A DNA stretch of 64,000 nucleotides from Candidatus Gastranaerophilales bacterium (GCA_947624325.1 CANQJT010000003.1:124001-188000), one strand, 5' to 3'; counted from the stretch's first letter, positions 51,679 to 61,306 are shown. Notes: generated by a model not told the origin, from the letters alone. Numbers and translations are program-made.

Positions 51679-54600
51679 TTATTCCGTAATTTCACTAGAA
51701 CTTGACACAAGCATCCTATTCCCGCTTAGACTGTTGATATAATCAACCAACTTATCTAATTGTTTTTGAGGATTTTTAAACCAATCAGTTGACCATATTC
51801 GATATATTTTCCAACCGAGTTTTTCCAATACTTCTTGTCTTAATCTATCACGATCACGAGCAGTTGCACAAGAATGGTATGCTGCTCCATCACACTCTAT
51901 ACCCAATAAAAATTGTCCCGGATTATCTTTATCTCTGATTGCCAAATCAATTTTATAACCTGAACAACCAACTTGAGTTTTTACAGAATAACCTTTGCTC
52001 CTTAATGCTTTACATACCGCTTCTTCAAAAGGAGAGTCAAAGCAATCATCATATCCTGCTTCCGTTGTTTGTTTCAGTGCGGCTTCTCCTCTTTCTGCGA
52101 AATCTAAATACCATTGAAGTAACTGAACACCTCTGCTATTTGATTTATTCATATTAAAGTCAACGGCTTTTATACCGCTAAATACTTCAACCATATACCT
52201 GGCTCTGGTAATTAATACGTTTAACCTTCTTTCCCCACCGTCTTTGTTAATAGGACCAAAGTTCATAGGAAGAACACCGTTTTGGTTTTTAAAGTAACCT
52301 ACACTAATCATTATTACATCACGTTCATCACCTTGTATAGATTCCAAATTTTTAACAAAGAAATATTCCGGATTACTATTATTGAAAAAATCTTCGCAAG
52401 ATGGATCTTCTTCTCTTAATTTTTCTATTTCAGCTTCTATTAAACCTTTTTGTTTAATATTTAAAGTTGCAACACCCAAAGACATATCAGGGTGTTTTTT
52501 AGCGTGTTGCATAACCGCACGAGCTACAATTTGAGCTTCTTCTAATCGTTTATTTTCTTTAGTAGTATCTGATGGTTGATGATATAAGAATTTTATACCT
52601 AGAGTTTCACTATCTTCTACACAACTAGGAAAAGTGTATAATTCCTGATATAGGTGTTTGTTAGAGAAGGCAATTAAAAATTCATGTTTACTTCTATAAT
52701 GCCATTTAAGCATGCATTGTGGAAACCCGGATGTAGTACATTCATCTAAAATACTATTTAAATCAGTTCTTTCATACTCATCAATTTTATCTTCGTCTTC
52801 ATCTTCCATTTCATCTTCTTCTACAACTGTTTTAAAGAATGAAGTAGGAGGTAATTGTTTTGTATCTCCTGCGACAACCAACTTATCTCCTCGAATTACG
52901 GAGCCAATACAATCCTCTGTTGTTAATTGACTCGCTTCGTCAAAAATAACTACATCAAAGTGAAACACTTCAGGATCTAATAGTTGAGCAACTGTTGAAG
53001 GACTCATCATTAAACAAGGCTTTAATGATAAGAAAAGATTAGGAATACTACGAATTATTTGTCTTAATGATTTTCTCATTCTTTGCAGTTTGCCTTGTCT
53101 TTTTAATTCGGTTGTTTCCTTTGAATATTCGTCTTTTGCCAACATTGCATTTGAAGATAATATTGTCAATAATCTTTCTTTTGCTGAATCTATTTGATTT
53201 TTATCAAGGGATTTAAATTCTTTTACTAAATCATCTTGATCTAAAGAATTGAAATCTTTTAAAACATTATTATTTTTAAAGACATATCCATTTAACCAAA
53301 CACGTAAGAATTGAGTTTCTATAGCAGTATCATAATCATCTAATGCAATACTGTTCTCTGTACATTTATCCCAGAATTCTTTTAATTTTGCATTTTCAAT
53401 TGCATCAACAGATTGTAAATACTTAAACCAAATGGTTAGGTCATCTGACTTTTCTGATATATTTATAAATTTATTTCTTAATTGTTGAAATTCAATATTA
53501 CTATAATCTGTCGAAAAAGCTTTTAGACAATCGAATTGTAATATCTTTGAAATTGAGTCAAAATCATTTTTTACATCAATTTGTAATTTATTGATTTCAG
53601 CAACAAGCTGTTTTGTTTTTTCATAGTCAATACATTGAGAATCAATTTTATCTAGGATATTTCTTGTGAAATATTTACCCGAGTTTACAAGTTCTTTAAA
53701 TTTTAGTAAATAATTACTTTTCGCTTGTATAACAGACTCATCGGGTTCTTTTTTGTTCCAGAATTTATCATATAATTTGGTTGCGATATTATTACATTCT
53801 TCTAACTTGCTAATTGATAAATTTAGTTCTTTTAGATTTTGAAAATCATTAACAAGTTCATCTAAATTTGGTCTATATGTGCTACTGATATATTGCCTTA
53901 CATACTTACAGTCTTTATAAAATTTATAGGATATTCTCGAAAAGAATTTGTCTCTATATAAACAAAATTTAAAAATCAAATTATCTAGATCTTCGTTTAA
54001 AATACCCAAATTATATTTATCTTTAATCCTGTTGTTGAATAAATTAAATTGCTTCACATTATCACAAACAGTTTTAATATCATTTGCCAATTTTGTATCA
54101 TCATAGGCTATAGTCGCAGCTGTTGCAGGAATATTTAATATAATATCTGCTATATCAAGCAATGTTTTTATTTCAGACGGTTTTGATATTTGTTTTAATA
54201 AAATTTCAGTTGATAAATTTTTTATACAGTTGTCAACATTATCAATGTTTTTTACAAAAGAGTCTATTTTATCTTTTAATTGACTTTTTTCTTCATATTC
54301 TAATTCTCTTATTTCTGCACCATACCAAGCAAAGTCTTTTGGATTTCCTAATTTTTTAAGGACTTCTTTTGCATTCGTAAATAATTCTTTATTTAAAAAT
54401 AATTGTTCATTAGTCCATTTATCATAATCGTCAAAAATATATCTTAAATCTGGGATTTGGTTATTATTCAGAACAATCCCCAAAGCTTTAAAAGGAGAGT
54501 ATTGTAGTGTACCAATCGGATTATGCAATTCTTTTGAATATGTTCTCAAATTTTTAATATCATCAGATAATTTAGATAAACTCCCCGCATCATAGGTTCC

Positions 54601-56001
54601 TAAGAAATTGTATTCTAGAGTATTAATCAATTCATCGACAACCCTTTTCTTATTTGTCTTATTACTATGTAATTCAAGGCAATATGGAGCAAGTCCATTC
54701 ATATCTAAACGGCTTTTAACTACATCTAATGCTGCGATTTTTTGACTTACAAATAAAACTTTTTTATTTTGCGATAACAATTCAGCAATAATATTTGCAA
54801 TAGTTTGACTTTTACCTGTCCCCGGAGGTCCCTCAATTACTAAATTATTACCCGATTTAACAACTTGTATCGCTTGTTGTTGAGAAGAATCGGCATCCAA
54901 TATTTGATAAGTTGCTTGAGGTTGAACTCTCTTGTCTAATTCGGACAATGGACATATACTATCTGTTGAAACTTGTTTTTCATCATTTAATCCACAAATG
55001 GTTCCAACCAGTTTACTGCTCTTAATTAACCCTTGATATTCATCAAGGTCTTTATACATTACAAATTTTGCAAAAGAAAACAATCCAATATAAATGTTAT
55101 TCAAGAGTTTCCAACGGGATTTATCTTTTATTTTTTCTTGGACTTTTGCAAATACTTCGACGGGATTTATTCCATCTTCATCAAAGACTATATCTTCCAG
55201 ATTTATGCCAAAATCTCTTTTTAGCTTTAGTGTTAATGCCGGATTTAAAATCACAGAATCCTCGTTATATTTTATGGTGTATGGTTGTCCAACACTTTTT
55301 CTTTTAATTTCGACAGGAACCAGTATTACTGGAGCTTCCATCTTTTCATCACTATTATCTGCTTCGTACCAAATAACACTTCCTAAAGCCAAAAATAATA
55401 CATTATATCCAAGATCATCATTTGTAGATCTTGCGGTAGTACTTATTTTGTTCAATGTCTTATTTAAATCTTGTAAGGAAAGCTTTGTTTGTAAATATTT
55501 ATCAACATGTTTTTTATCAAGATTTTCTACTTCATATTCTTTAAATTCTTGTGCTTTAAATTCTATTCCCTCATTTAATTCCTCTAATGATTTTTTCTCT
55601 TCTTCTGGGATATCTTCTTCATTGACATTAACGGGTAAAAACTCCATTGTTTGCATATTTTGTACTAATGATCTATATACTTCAGGTGGTTGTTCATCGA
55701 TTATGCGTAATGTCGAGTATTTAGCAGTTTTAAAACTCAATAATCTATTTCTTTTTGATAAATCAATTAGTTTTTCTTTCCATTTGTATATTCTTTTATC
55801 AATGCTTTTTTCGATTTTTAGGTCTTCTTCTGTTTTTACAGTTTCTACAATTTCTGTATTTTTAGTAGATCCATTTTCATTATCACACACTTCTTCAGTG
55901 GTCTGTTTTTCAATAATTTCTTCTGTCTCAACTTTAGTTCCACAATATTCACAGAATTTTGAGTCGTCACTTATGTCCCTTTTACAAAATACACATTTCA
56001 T
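51679..56001 (-). CDS. zinc-ribbon, DUF4011 and SF1 helicase protein with C-terminal nuclease
   Basis: The protein has 1440 residues. It starts with a zinc ribbon (Cys3, Cys6, Cys17, Cys20). A DUF4011-type region follows (YKWKEKLIDLSKRNRLLSF). An SF1 helicase core has GPPGTGKSQ (Walker A, about residue 392), VVIFDEASQLT (Walker B, about 1015), GDTKQLPPT, HYRSKHEFL, SIQGDERDV and NVLITRAR. The C-terminus (about 1320-1420) is a restriction-endonuclease-like fold of the MTES_1575/Vsr type with SPFEEAV, YKIDLAI and GIECDGAAYH. The overall plan recalls the single-protein Hhe-type anti-phage proteins (from memory). It has a GGAG ribosome-binding site and lies 14 bp after the DUF4236 gene. Confidence 0.9.
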   Translation of the reverse strand: MKCVFCKRDISDDSKFCEYCGTKVETEEIIEKQTTEEVCDNENGSTKNTEIVETVKTEEDLKIEKSIDKRIYKWKEKLIDLSKRNRLLSFKTAKYSTLRIIDEQPPEVYRSLVQNMQTMEFLPVNVNEEDIPEEEKKSLEELNEGIEFKAQEFKEYEVENLDKKHVDKYLQTKLSLQDLNKTLNKISTTARSTNDDLGYNVLFLALGSVIWYEADNSDEKMEAPVILVPVEIKRKSVGQPYTIKYNEDSVILNPALTLKLKRDFGINLEDIVFDEDGINPVEVFAKVQEKIKDKSRWKLLNNIYIGLFSFAKFVMYKDLDEYQGLIKSSKLVGTICGLNDEKQVSTDSICPLSELDKRVQPQATYQILDADSSQQQAIQVVKSGNNLVIEGPPGTGKSQTIANIIAELLSQNKKVLFVSQKIAALDVVKSRLDMNGLAPYCLELHSNKTNKKRVVDELINTLEYNFLGTYDAGSLSKLSDDIKNLRTYSKELHNPIGTLQYSPFKALGIVLNNNQIPDLRYIFDDYDKWTNEQLFLNKELFTNAKEVLKKLGNPKDFAWYGAEIRELEYEEKSQLKDKIDSFVKNIDNVDNCIKNLSTEILLKQISKPSEIKTLLDIADIILNIPATAATIAYDDTKLANDIKTVCDNVKQFNLFNNRIKDKYNLGILNEDLDNLIFKFCLYRDKFFSRISYKFYKDCKYVRQYISSTYRPNLDELVNDFQNLKELNLSISKLEECNNIATKLYDKFWNKKEPDESVIQAKSNYLLKFKELVNSGKYFTRNILDKIDSQCIDYEKTKQLVAEINKLQIDVKNDFDSISKILQFDCLKAFSTDYSNIEFQQLRNKFINISEKSDDLTIWFKYLQSVDAIENAKLKEFWDKCTENSIALDDYDTAIETQFLRVWLNGYVFKNNNVLKDFNSLDQDDLVKEFKSLDKNQIDSAKERLLTILSSNAMLAKDEYSKETTELKRQGKLQRMRKSLRQIIRSIPNLFLSLKPCLMMSPSTVAQLLDPEVFHFDVVIFDEASQLTTEDCIGSVIRGDKLVVAGDTKQLPPTSFFKTVVEEDEMEDEDEDKIDEYERTDLNSILDECTTSGFPQCMLKWHYRSKHEFLIAFSNKHLYQELYTFPSCVEDSETLGIKFLYHQPSDTTKENKRLEEAQIVARAVMQHAKKHPDMSLGVATLNIKQKGLIEAEIEKLREEDPSCEDFFNNSNPEYFFVKNLESIQGDERDVIMISVGYFKNQNGVLPMNFGPINKDGGERRLNVLITRARYMVEVFSGIKAVDFNMNKSNSRGVQLLQWYLDFAERGEAALKQTTEAGYDDCFDSPFEEAVCKALRSKGYSVKTQVGCSGYKIDLAIRDKDNPGQFLLGIECDGAAYHSCATARDRDRLRQEVLEKLGWKIYRIWSTDWFKNPQKQLDKLVDYINSLSGNRMLVSSSSEITE

Positions 56002-56015
56002 TTATATTTGCTCCA

Positions 56016-57140
56016 TTATTGTTTTGTACCGCAATACTTACAAAAATTTGCGTTAGTAGAAATTTCTTTGCTACAGTTTATACACTTTCTTGTTCTATTC
56101 ACATTCATGCTTTTTAAAGATTCATAAATTTGTTTTGCTTGCATGGTTTTGGATTTGCTTGAAACAAGAATAGACAAATTTAATCCGTCATGATTTTTAA
56201 TGTCAATAGTACCGTATAGGCATCTTGGGAATTGAGGGTTATATTTGTATCTTCGATCAGGTCCCCCTTTTTTATTGACATATTGATATGTATATTCAAC
56301 AACTTCACTATCAGAAGGTGCTCCTTGTTGTTCAACAAAAAACGTTTCGTTAAAATCAAAAGATAATTCCTGAAAATTAAGACCAATTGTTCTTTTTTTA
56401 TCATGTACAAGTACTTTATTCGGTAAAAAATAAAACTCTTTACCTTTTATAGACAAGCAATTACATTTTATATTTGTTTTTAGATAATAAGGAATTTTTT
56501 CTTTTATTGAGATCGGCAATCTCTCGACACAACTATCAACTCCGGCATTGTTTTTGACATCATAATTTTTATATTCTGTTTCAATAAGCCAGAGTCTTTT
56601 AGATGTAGCAATTGTATTAAAAAAGTTATTTATTGTTTCATAAAATTTTTTATTTTCATCATCAAAATCATATTCAACTGTAATTAACATTTTGCTATTT
56701 CGGTAAATTAAATAAATTCCTAAAGTAATTATCCCAATAATAAAAAATATTGGATTCGCTAATATTAATAGTAATATTATAGATAACAGTATTATTGTTA
56801 TTTTGATACTTGTATCTTTGTTTCTAAATTCATTGATTCTATCTATAAATTCATCATAATCTGAATTTTCTTTAAAATCTGTACTACTAACTTTTTCTTC
56901 AACTACTTCGATAGAAGACGGTGTTTCATAAGTTTGGTTCTGTTGTTTTTTACCTGGTGAAATATTCTCAACATAGGAAATTCCAGTTCCGGGTATAGAA
57001 TAAGTATGTCTTTCTTTTCCATTCGCTAATCTAGAATATCGAAAACCAGGGATTCCCCAGCTATACCCAATTCCAGATTTACTTAAATTTATTTTAAATC
57101 CACCACCTAAATTTATGCTTTTTCTAAATCTGTAGCCCAT
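56016..57140 (-). CDS. DUF4236 protein with membrane segments and C-terminal zinc ribbon
   Basis: From the ATG at 57140 the protein is 374 aa. Residues 1-60 form a DUF4236 domain (GYRFRKSINLGGGFKINLSK, then SIPGTGISY). Two hydrophobic segments near 105-140 suggest membrane association. The last 22 residues are a zinc ribbon (CINC, then CKYC) similar to the one that begins the downstream helicase-nuclease. DUF4236 has no assigned function. An AGGAG ribosome-binding site lies 5 bases before the ATG, and a GTG two codons upstream is also open. Placed between two helicase-nucleases, it may be a sensor or membrane anchor of the system. Confidence 0.85.
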   Translation of the reverse strand: MGYRFRKSINLGGGFKINLSKSGIGYSWGIPGFRYSRLANGKERHTYSIPGTGISYVENISPGKKQQNQTYETPSSIEVVEEKVSSTDFKENSDYDEFIDRINEFRNKDTSIKITIILLSIILLLILANPIFFIIGIITLGIYLIYRNSKMLITVEYDFDDENKKFYETINNFFNTIATSKRLWLIETEYKNYDVKNNAGVDSCVERLPISIKEKIPYYLKTNIKCNCLSIKGKEFYFLPNKVLVHDKKRTIGLNFQELSFDFNETFFVEQQGAPSDSEVVEYTYQYVNKKGGPDRRYKYNPQFPRCLYGTIDIKNHDGLNLSILVSSKSKTMQAKQIYESLKSMNVNRTRKCINCSKEISTNANFCKYCGTKQ

Positions 57141-57207
57141 ATGCACTCCTATTTAATTTGATTTTAGCATAAAAATAATGTAGTTGTTTTATTAATGCTT
57201 AATATTT

Positions 57208-60200
57208 CTAGTTCATATCGAGCCATTTTTGTATCTTTTTTATACAAGAATCAGAATGATTAATTATTTCATATGCCCAAAAACGCATTATTGACCAATT
57301 ATCATTGTATAATCTCTGCTCTCTAATTCTATCGGCATTTAATATTTCGCCATTCCATTGTTTATGGTAATTTTTTCCGTCTAATTCTATATCAAGTTTA
57401 TTGCCTTTTGAAGTTAATATTGCAAAATCTAAAGAATAACCACATGCCTGGTACTGAGGTATCACTTTTATATTATTTTCAACCAACTTATTGTAGAACA
57501 TTTCTTCTAATTCTGAAACCAACTCATCATTTGGAACAGTTGGATATTTGTTATTATATTTGTCTTCTAAATCAATAACATATCGTGTAAATTTTTCCAA
57601 ATATGGTATTTCTGATTTCAGACAAGCTAGTTTATTGCCAATTATAATTAAATGTGCCCTAGCTCTGGTTATTGCAACATTAAACACATTTTCTTCTTTG
57701 CTTAAAAATAATGCAGCACCGCTTGTTATATTATCCGATACAACTGGTGAGAATATTATTATATCTCTCTCGTCACCCTGGAAACCATGTGCTGTATTAA
57801 TTAATAAATTAACCGAATTCATTCTAGATACAAGCTCTGTATCACCATGTATAAGTTCTCTGATTTTATTAACTTGGGCTCTAAAAGGAGATACTACTCC
57901 AATGCTACCAATATAACTATTATCTATTAGTATTTCTCGTAATTTTTCAATAACAGCCTGTGCTTCTTCAATATTTAATAATCCACCAGAAGAAGGTCTT
58001 ATAGATTCTCCAACAATATTTTCCCATATGATAGGGTGAGCAATTTCATTGGAAGAGTGCAGTTCATTTATGGATGTCGCAATCCTTAAACTATTATTAT
58101 AAAATTCCTGATTCGAAAAATTTATAATGTCAGAATTTGAGCGATAGTGTTCTTTTAATGAAATAATTTCTTTATGTGAATTAACCACACCTTCTGCAAC
58201 ATTATATAGAGAGTTCGTTACATAAGAAAATCTTGCATCTTCAAAAGAAAATTTATGTTTTAATCTTAGATTTTTTTCATCCGACAGTCGTAAATTTGTA
58301 ATATGTGATAACTGTTTTGGGTCGCCAATTATAACCATTTGTTTAGCTCTATATAATAAAGGAATTGCTGATGCTATATCACATTGGCTTGCCTCATCAA
58401 AAACTACAATATCGTAATAATTTTTTATAAAAGGAATTTTTCCACTTTTTGCAGAAAGAGATGTGACAGCCCAACAAGGTAACATATCTGAACAATCCTT
58501 TAACAACTGTGCATATTGGCTTGATTGTATTTTTGTCAAATATCCATCGCCATTATCATTTATATTAATAATTTCTTTCATTAAAGGTACAAAGGCACTT
58601 AAATTTTTTCTATGTCCCTTTGATAAATTCATAGACTGCTTTATTAAATAAAGTTGCCAAATTCTTTTTGACAAAACTAAAATTTTATCATTGCACCTAA
58701 ATATAGAACTATTTATTTCTTCCAAGGTTGGCATTTTTTGCAATTTATGGACTTTTCGCAAATATTCTTTGTACTTGAATAGTTTGGATAATTGTTCTTT
58801 ACAATCTTGAACAGCATCATAGTAATCATTGATATTTAGAATGTCATATTTTTCAGATAAATTTGATAAATCTATATTAATTTCTGAAGCACAATTCTTT
58901 AATATATTTAGATTATTTTCAAATAGACGAATTTTTTTCTTTGACAATATTTTCCATGTAATTTTATCTATCCAGTTGAATTTATTTGTATCAACAGTTA
59001 ATATATTTTTTTCAAATTCATACATAAAATGATTTATAGGAGCAAGGTCTATTTTTTCAAAATTATCAATGAATTTTTGTCCTTGCTTGATTCTAAAAGC
59101 AGTTACTTTTTGATCTGCTTCATCAACCTCATTTCTATAATTTTTAACTTCTACTGCGGTATTTTTTAATTCAATAAGCTGTTGCTGAATTTTATTATAT
59201 TCTGAATATTTTTCATCAAATTCTTCTATTAGTTCTGGTGTTCCGTTCAATTGCAATAAGGACAATAAATATTTTGCCAAATTGTGACTATATTTATTAC
59301 TTCCCTGCCTTAGAAGAATAGGTCTGTCTCCTATTTGATTTATTCGTTCATCAATAACATCAACTGCCTTATTGTTTTTACTGGCAAATAATACTTTCTT
59401 ATTATTTAAAACAGCATTTATAATTATATTTCCTATTACCTGAGATTTACCAGTTCCGGGAGGACCTGTTATTATTGTAACTTGATTGGATAAAGCAGAT
59501 TTAACTGCATTCCGTTGTTCTTCATTTAAAGGTAAAACTTCTAATATCGGGTAAGTTGAACTTTTAATACTATTAACATTTTGGTCTAACAAAATTTCTA
59601 AAGCAGTACCTTTTATATTTCCATCTGTCAATTTTGATAGTTCTTTTAATTCTTGTACCAGCCCTTGCGTATATGTGTTTTGTTCTACATGAACAAGCAT
59701 TGAGTTATCAAATATGCCACTTTCATTAATTTCTATGAGATTCTCTATTTTATTTTTCCATTTCCAGTTTGGTGTTATGTCTTTTAACTTTTTTACCAAA
59801 TTATCGATATCAAATATTTCAGAATCATCATATAAACCTAAAGACTGTTCTATACTGATTACATCATTAATTACCTGACTTCCTGAACTTCCACATAAAG
59901 ATTTAACAGCATCAAAGTTTATTAATGGTGATTCAATATCAATTTCGTTACTGTTCATATTTAATTTGAATAAAAATATCGGCTCTAATTTGTAAAAAGT
60001 ACTGCCGTTTTTTGACATAACTTCTCTTACAGATGTAGGATATCCTATATAAAAGTTAGCACCACGAAAATTATTAATATACAAAGAAATATCTTTTTGT
60101 TCTATATCTTCTTTTGTTTTTGGAAATATGTTTAAATCAATATAATCTGGAATAGATTTTCTGGATATTGAATTTACGGAAACACTTATACCTTCATTTC

Positions 60201-60246
60201 CAACACAATCAATATAATATTCACATATATCTTTTAAAGTCGCCAT
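57208..60246 (-). CDS. SF1 helicase-nuclease (AAA_11/AAA_12 type)
   Basis: The protein has 1012 residues. After an unassigned N-terminal region of about 240 residues comes an SF1 helicase core: GPPGTGKSQVIG (Walker A), VVFDEASQCD (Walker B), GDPKQLSH, LKEHYRSN, AHGFQGDERDI and NVAITRAR. The last ~110 residues look like a DUF559/Vsr-type nuclease with YSLDFAI and DIELDGKNYH. It resembles the 1440-residue protein in plan but lacks its zinc ribbon and DUF4011. The ATG is 9 bases after the -10 box, so it appears leaderless. It is first in the operon and probably processes or senses nucleic acid. Confidence 0.9.
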   Translation of the reverse strand: MATLKDICEYYIDCVGNEGISVSVNSISRKSIPDYIDLNIFPKTKEDIEQKDISLYINNFRGANFYIGYPTSVREVMSKNGSTFYKLEPIFLFKLNMNSNEIDIESPLINFDAVKSLCGSSGSQVINDVISIEQSLGLYDDSEIFDIDNLVKKLKDITPNWKWKNKIENLIEINESGIFDNSMLVHVEQNTYTQGLVQELKELSKLTDGNIKGTALEILLDQNVNSIKSSTYPILEVLPLNEEQRNAVKSALSNQVTIITGPPGTGKSQVIGNIIINAVLNNKKVLFASKNNKAVDVIDERINQIGDRPILLRQGSNKYSHNLAKYLLSLLQLNGTPELIEEFDEKYSEYNKIQQQLIELKNTAVEVKNYRNEVDEADQKVTAFRIKQGQKFIDNFEKIDLAPINHFMYEFEKNILTVDTNKFNWIDKITWKILSKKKIRLFENNLNILKNCASEINIDLSNLSEKYDILNINDYYDAVQDCKEQLSKLFKYKEYLRKVHKLQKMPTLEEINSSIFRCNDKILVLSKRIWQLYLIKQSMNLSKGHRKNLSAFVPLMKEIININDNGDGYLTKIQSSQYAQLLKDCSDMLPCWAVTSLSAKSGKIPFIKNYYDIVVFDEASQCDIASAIPLLYRAKQMVIIGDPKQLSHITNLRLSDEKNLRLKHKFSFEDARFSYVTNSLYNVAEGVVNSHKEIISLKEHYRSNSDIINFSNQEFYNNSLRIATSINELHSSNEIAHPIIWENIVGESIRPSSGGLLNIEEAQAVIEKLREILIDNSYIGSIGVVSPFRAQVNKIRELIHGDTELVSRMNSVNLLINTAHGFQGDERDIIIFSPVVSDNITSGAALFLSKEENVFNVAITRARAHLIIIGNKLACLKSEIPYLEKFTRYVIDLEDKYNNKYPTVPNDELVSELEEMFYNKLVENNIKVIPQYQACGYSLDFAILTSKGNKLDIELDGKNYHKQWNGEILNADRIREQRLYNDNWSIMRFWAYEIINHSDSCIKKIQKWLDMN

Positions 60247-60255
60247 TCTGTACAG

Positions 60256-60284
60256 AGTATACCATGAATATTATTTTATGGTAA
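60256..60284 (-). promoter_or_regulatory. promoter with inverted repeat before the helicase operon
   Basis: On the minus strand TTACCA (60284-60279), a 17-base spacer and TATACT (60261-60256) form a sigma-70 promoter; the ATG follows 9 bases later. An inverted repeat TACCAT/ATGGTA (60260-60283) covers the -35 and spacer, the position expected of an operator. The other strand serves the fic gene. Confidence 0.5.
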
Positions 60285-60293
60285 AATAAGGAT

Positions 60294-60312
60294 GTTAAGA
60301 GTTACTCCTAAC
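60294..60312 (+). promoter_or_regulatory. palindrome in the fic leader, possible operator
   Basis: GTTAAGAGT, one base, ACTCCTAAC: a 9-1-9 inverted repeat with one mismatch, just before the AGGA ribosome-binding site of fic. The Fic protein has a winged helix and could bind it; this is speculation. Confidence 0.3.
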
Positions 60313-60328
60313 ACAAGGATGTATAAAG

Positions 60329-61306
60329 TTGTACACACCACCATTTGAAATTACATCAAAAATAATTGAACTTATCTCCAATATTTCAGAAAAAATCGGA
60401 GAAGTAAATTATCTGCAAAATAATCCGTATCATATTCAATTACGAAAAGAAAACAGAATAAAAACCATTCATTCATCTTTAGCTATTGAAAATAACAGTT
60501 TAAGTCTTAAACAAATAACAGATATTATTGACGGTAAACGCATTTTAGGCAACCCGAATGAAATAAAAGAAGTAAAAAATTCTATTCAGGCTTATGATTT
60601 GCTTTTATCACTTAATCCATATAACGAAAAAGATTTATTAAAAGCTCACAAACTTATGATGCAGGATTTAGTTGAAAGAAACGGCAAATACAGAATAGAT
60701 GGTGTCGGCATATTTGACGGCGAGCATGTTGTTCATATGGCTCCACCTGCTAATAGAGTTCCGGAGCTTATGGGTGATTTATTTGAATGGCTTAAAACAA
60801 GTGATGTACATCCGCTTATAAAAAGTTGTGTTTTTCATTATGAATTTGAATTTATTCACCCTTTCCAAGACGGGAACGGCAGAATGGGGCGTTTATGGCA
60901 GACTGCAATCTTAAAGGAATGGAAAGAAATTTTTGCGTGGTTACCGGTTGAAACTTTAATCAAAGAAAATCAAAAAGAATATTATAAAGTACTAGGAACA
61001 AGTGATAGCGAAGCAAACAGCACAAAATTCATAGAATTTATGCTTTCTTTAATTTTGAATACAATAGAAGAAATTATTGCAACAGAAAAAAAGGTTACTC
61101 AAAAAGTTACTGCAAAAGTTACTGTAAACCAACAAAAAATTATTGATGCAATTAAGGCTAATCCGTATGTAACGCAAGAAGAACTTGCCGATATTGTTGG
61201 AATTGTAAGAAAAAATATTATTGCCAATATGAAAAAACTCCAAGAAAACGGATTAATAAAACGTATCGGTGCCGACAAAAACGGATATTGGCAAGTCAAT
61301 AAATAG
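60329..61306 (+). CDS. Fic-family AMP-transferase with N-terminal inhibitory helix and winged-helix tail
   Basis: Fic enzymes transfer AMP (or another group) to Tyr/Thr of target proteins. The 325-residue protein has the Fic core HPFQDGNGRMGR at residues 177-188 (catalytic His177, phosphate-binding Arg185). The built-in inhibitory motif Ser50-x3-Glu54-Asn55 keeps it off until relieved. Residues about 250-325 form a winged helix after a KVTQKVTAKVT linker. The start is TTG at 60329 with AGGA 9 bases upstream; an ATG at 60319 is out of frame. It is divergent from the helicase operon and may regulate or accompany it. Confidence 0.92.
   Translation: MYTPPFEITSKIIELISNISEKIGEVNYLQNNPYHIQLRKENRIKTIHSSLAIENNSLSLKQITDIIDGKRILGNPNEIKEVKNSIQAYDLLLSLNPYNEKDLLKAHKLMMQDLVERNGKYRIDGVGIFDGEHVVHMAPPANRVPELMGDLFEWLKTSDVHPLIKSCVFHYEFEFIHPFQDGNGRMGRLWQTAILKEWKEIFAWLPVETLIKENQKEYYKVLGTSDSEANSTKFIEFMLSLILNTIEEIIATEKKVTQKVTAKVTVNQQKIIDAIKANPYVTQEELADIVGIVRKNIIANMKKLQENGLIKRIGADKNGYWQVNK

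Noticed and set aside
55094-56056. Long plus-strand open frame (320 codons) opposite the helicase-nuclease start
   Set aside because: Its translation is Ser/Phe-rich and mirrors the codons of the helicase gene, which has clear domains; it has no recognisable motif.
59960-59975. GCCGATAT on the minus strand inside the helicase-nuclease A gene
   Set aside because: It is inside a coding region with no TAAA at the right distance; not a sigma-28 promoter.
61090-61130. AAAAGTTACTG-like tandem repeats resembling the repeats at 50909-50959
   Set aside because: They encode the KVTQKVTAKVT linker of Fic, which is common in this family; the match to the putative transposon end is short.
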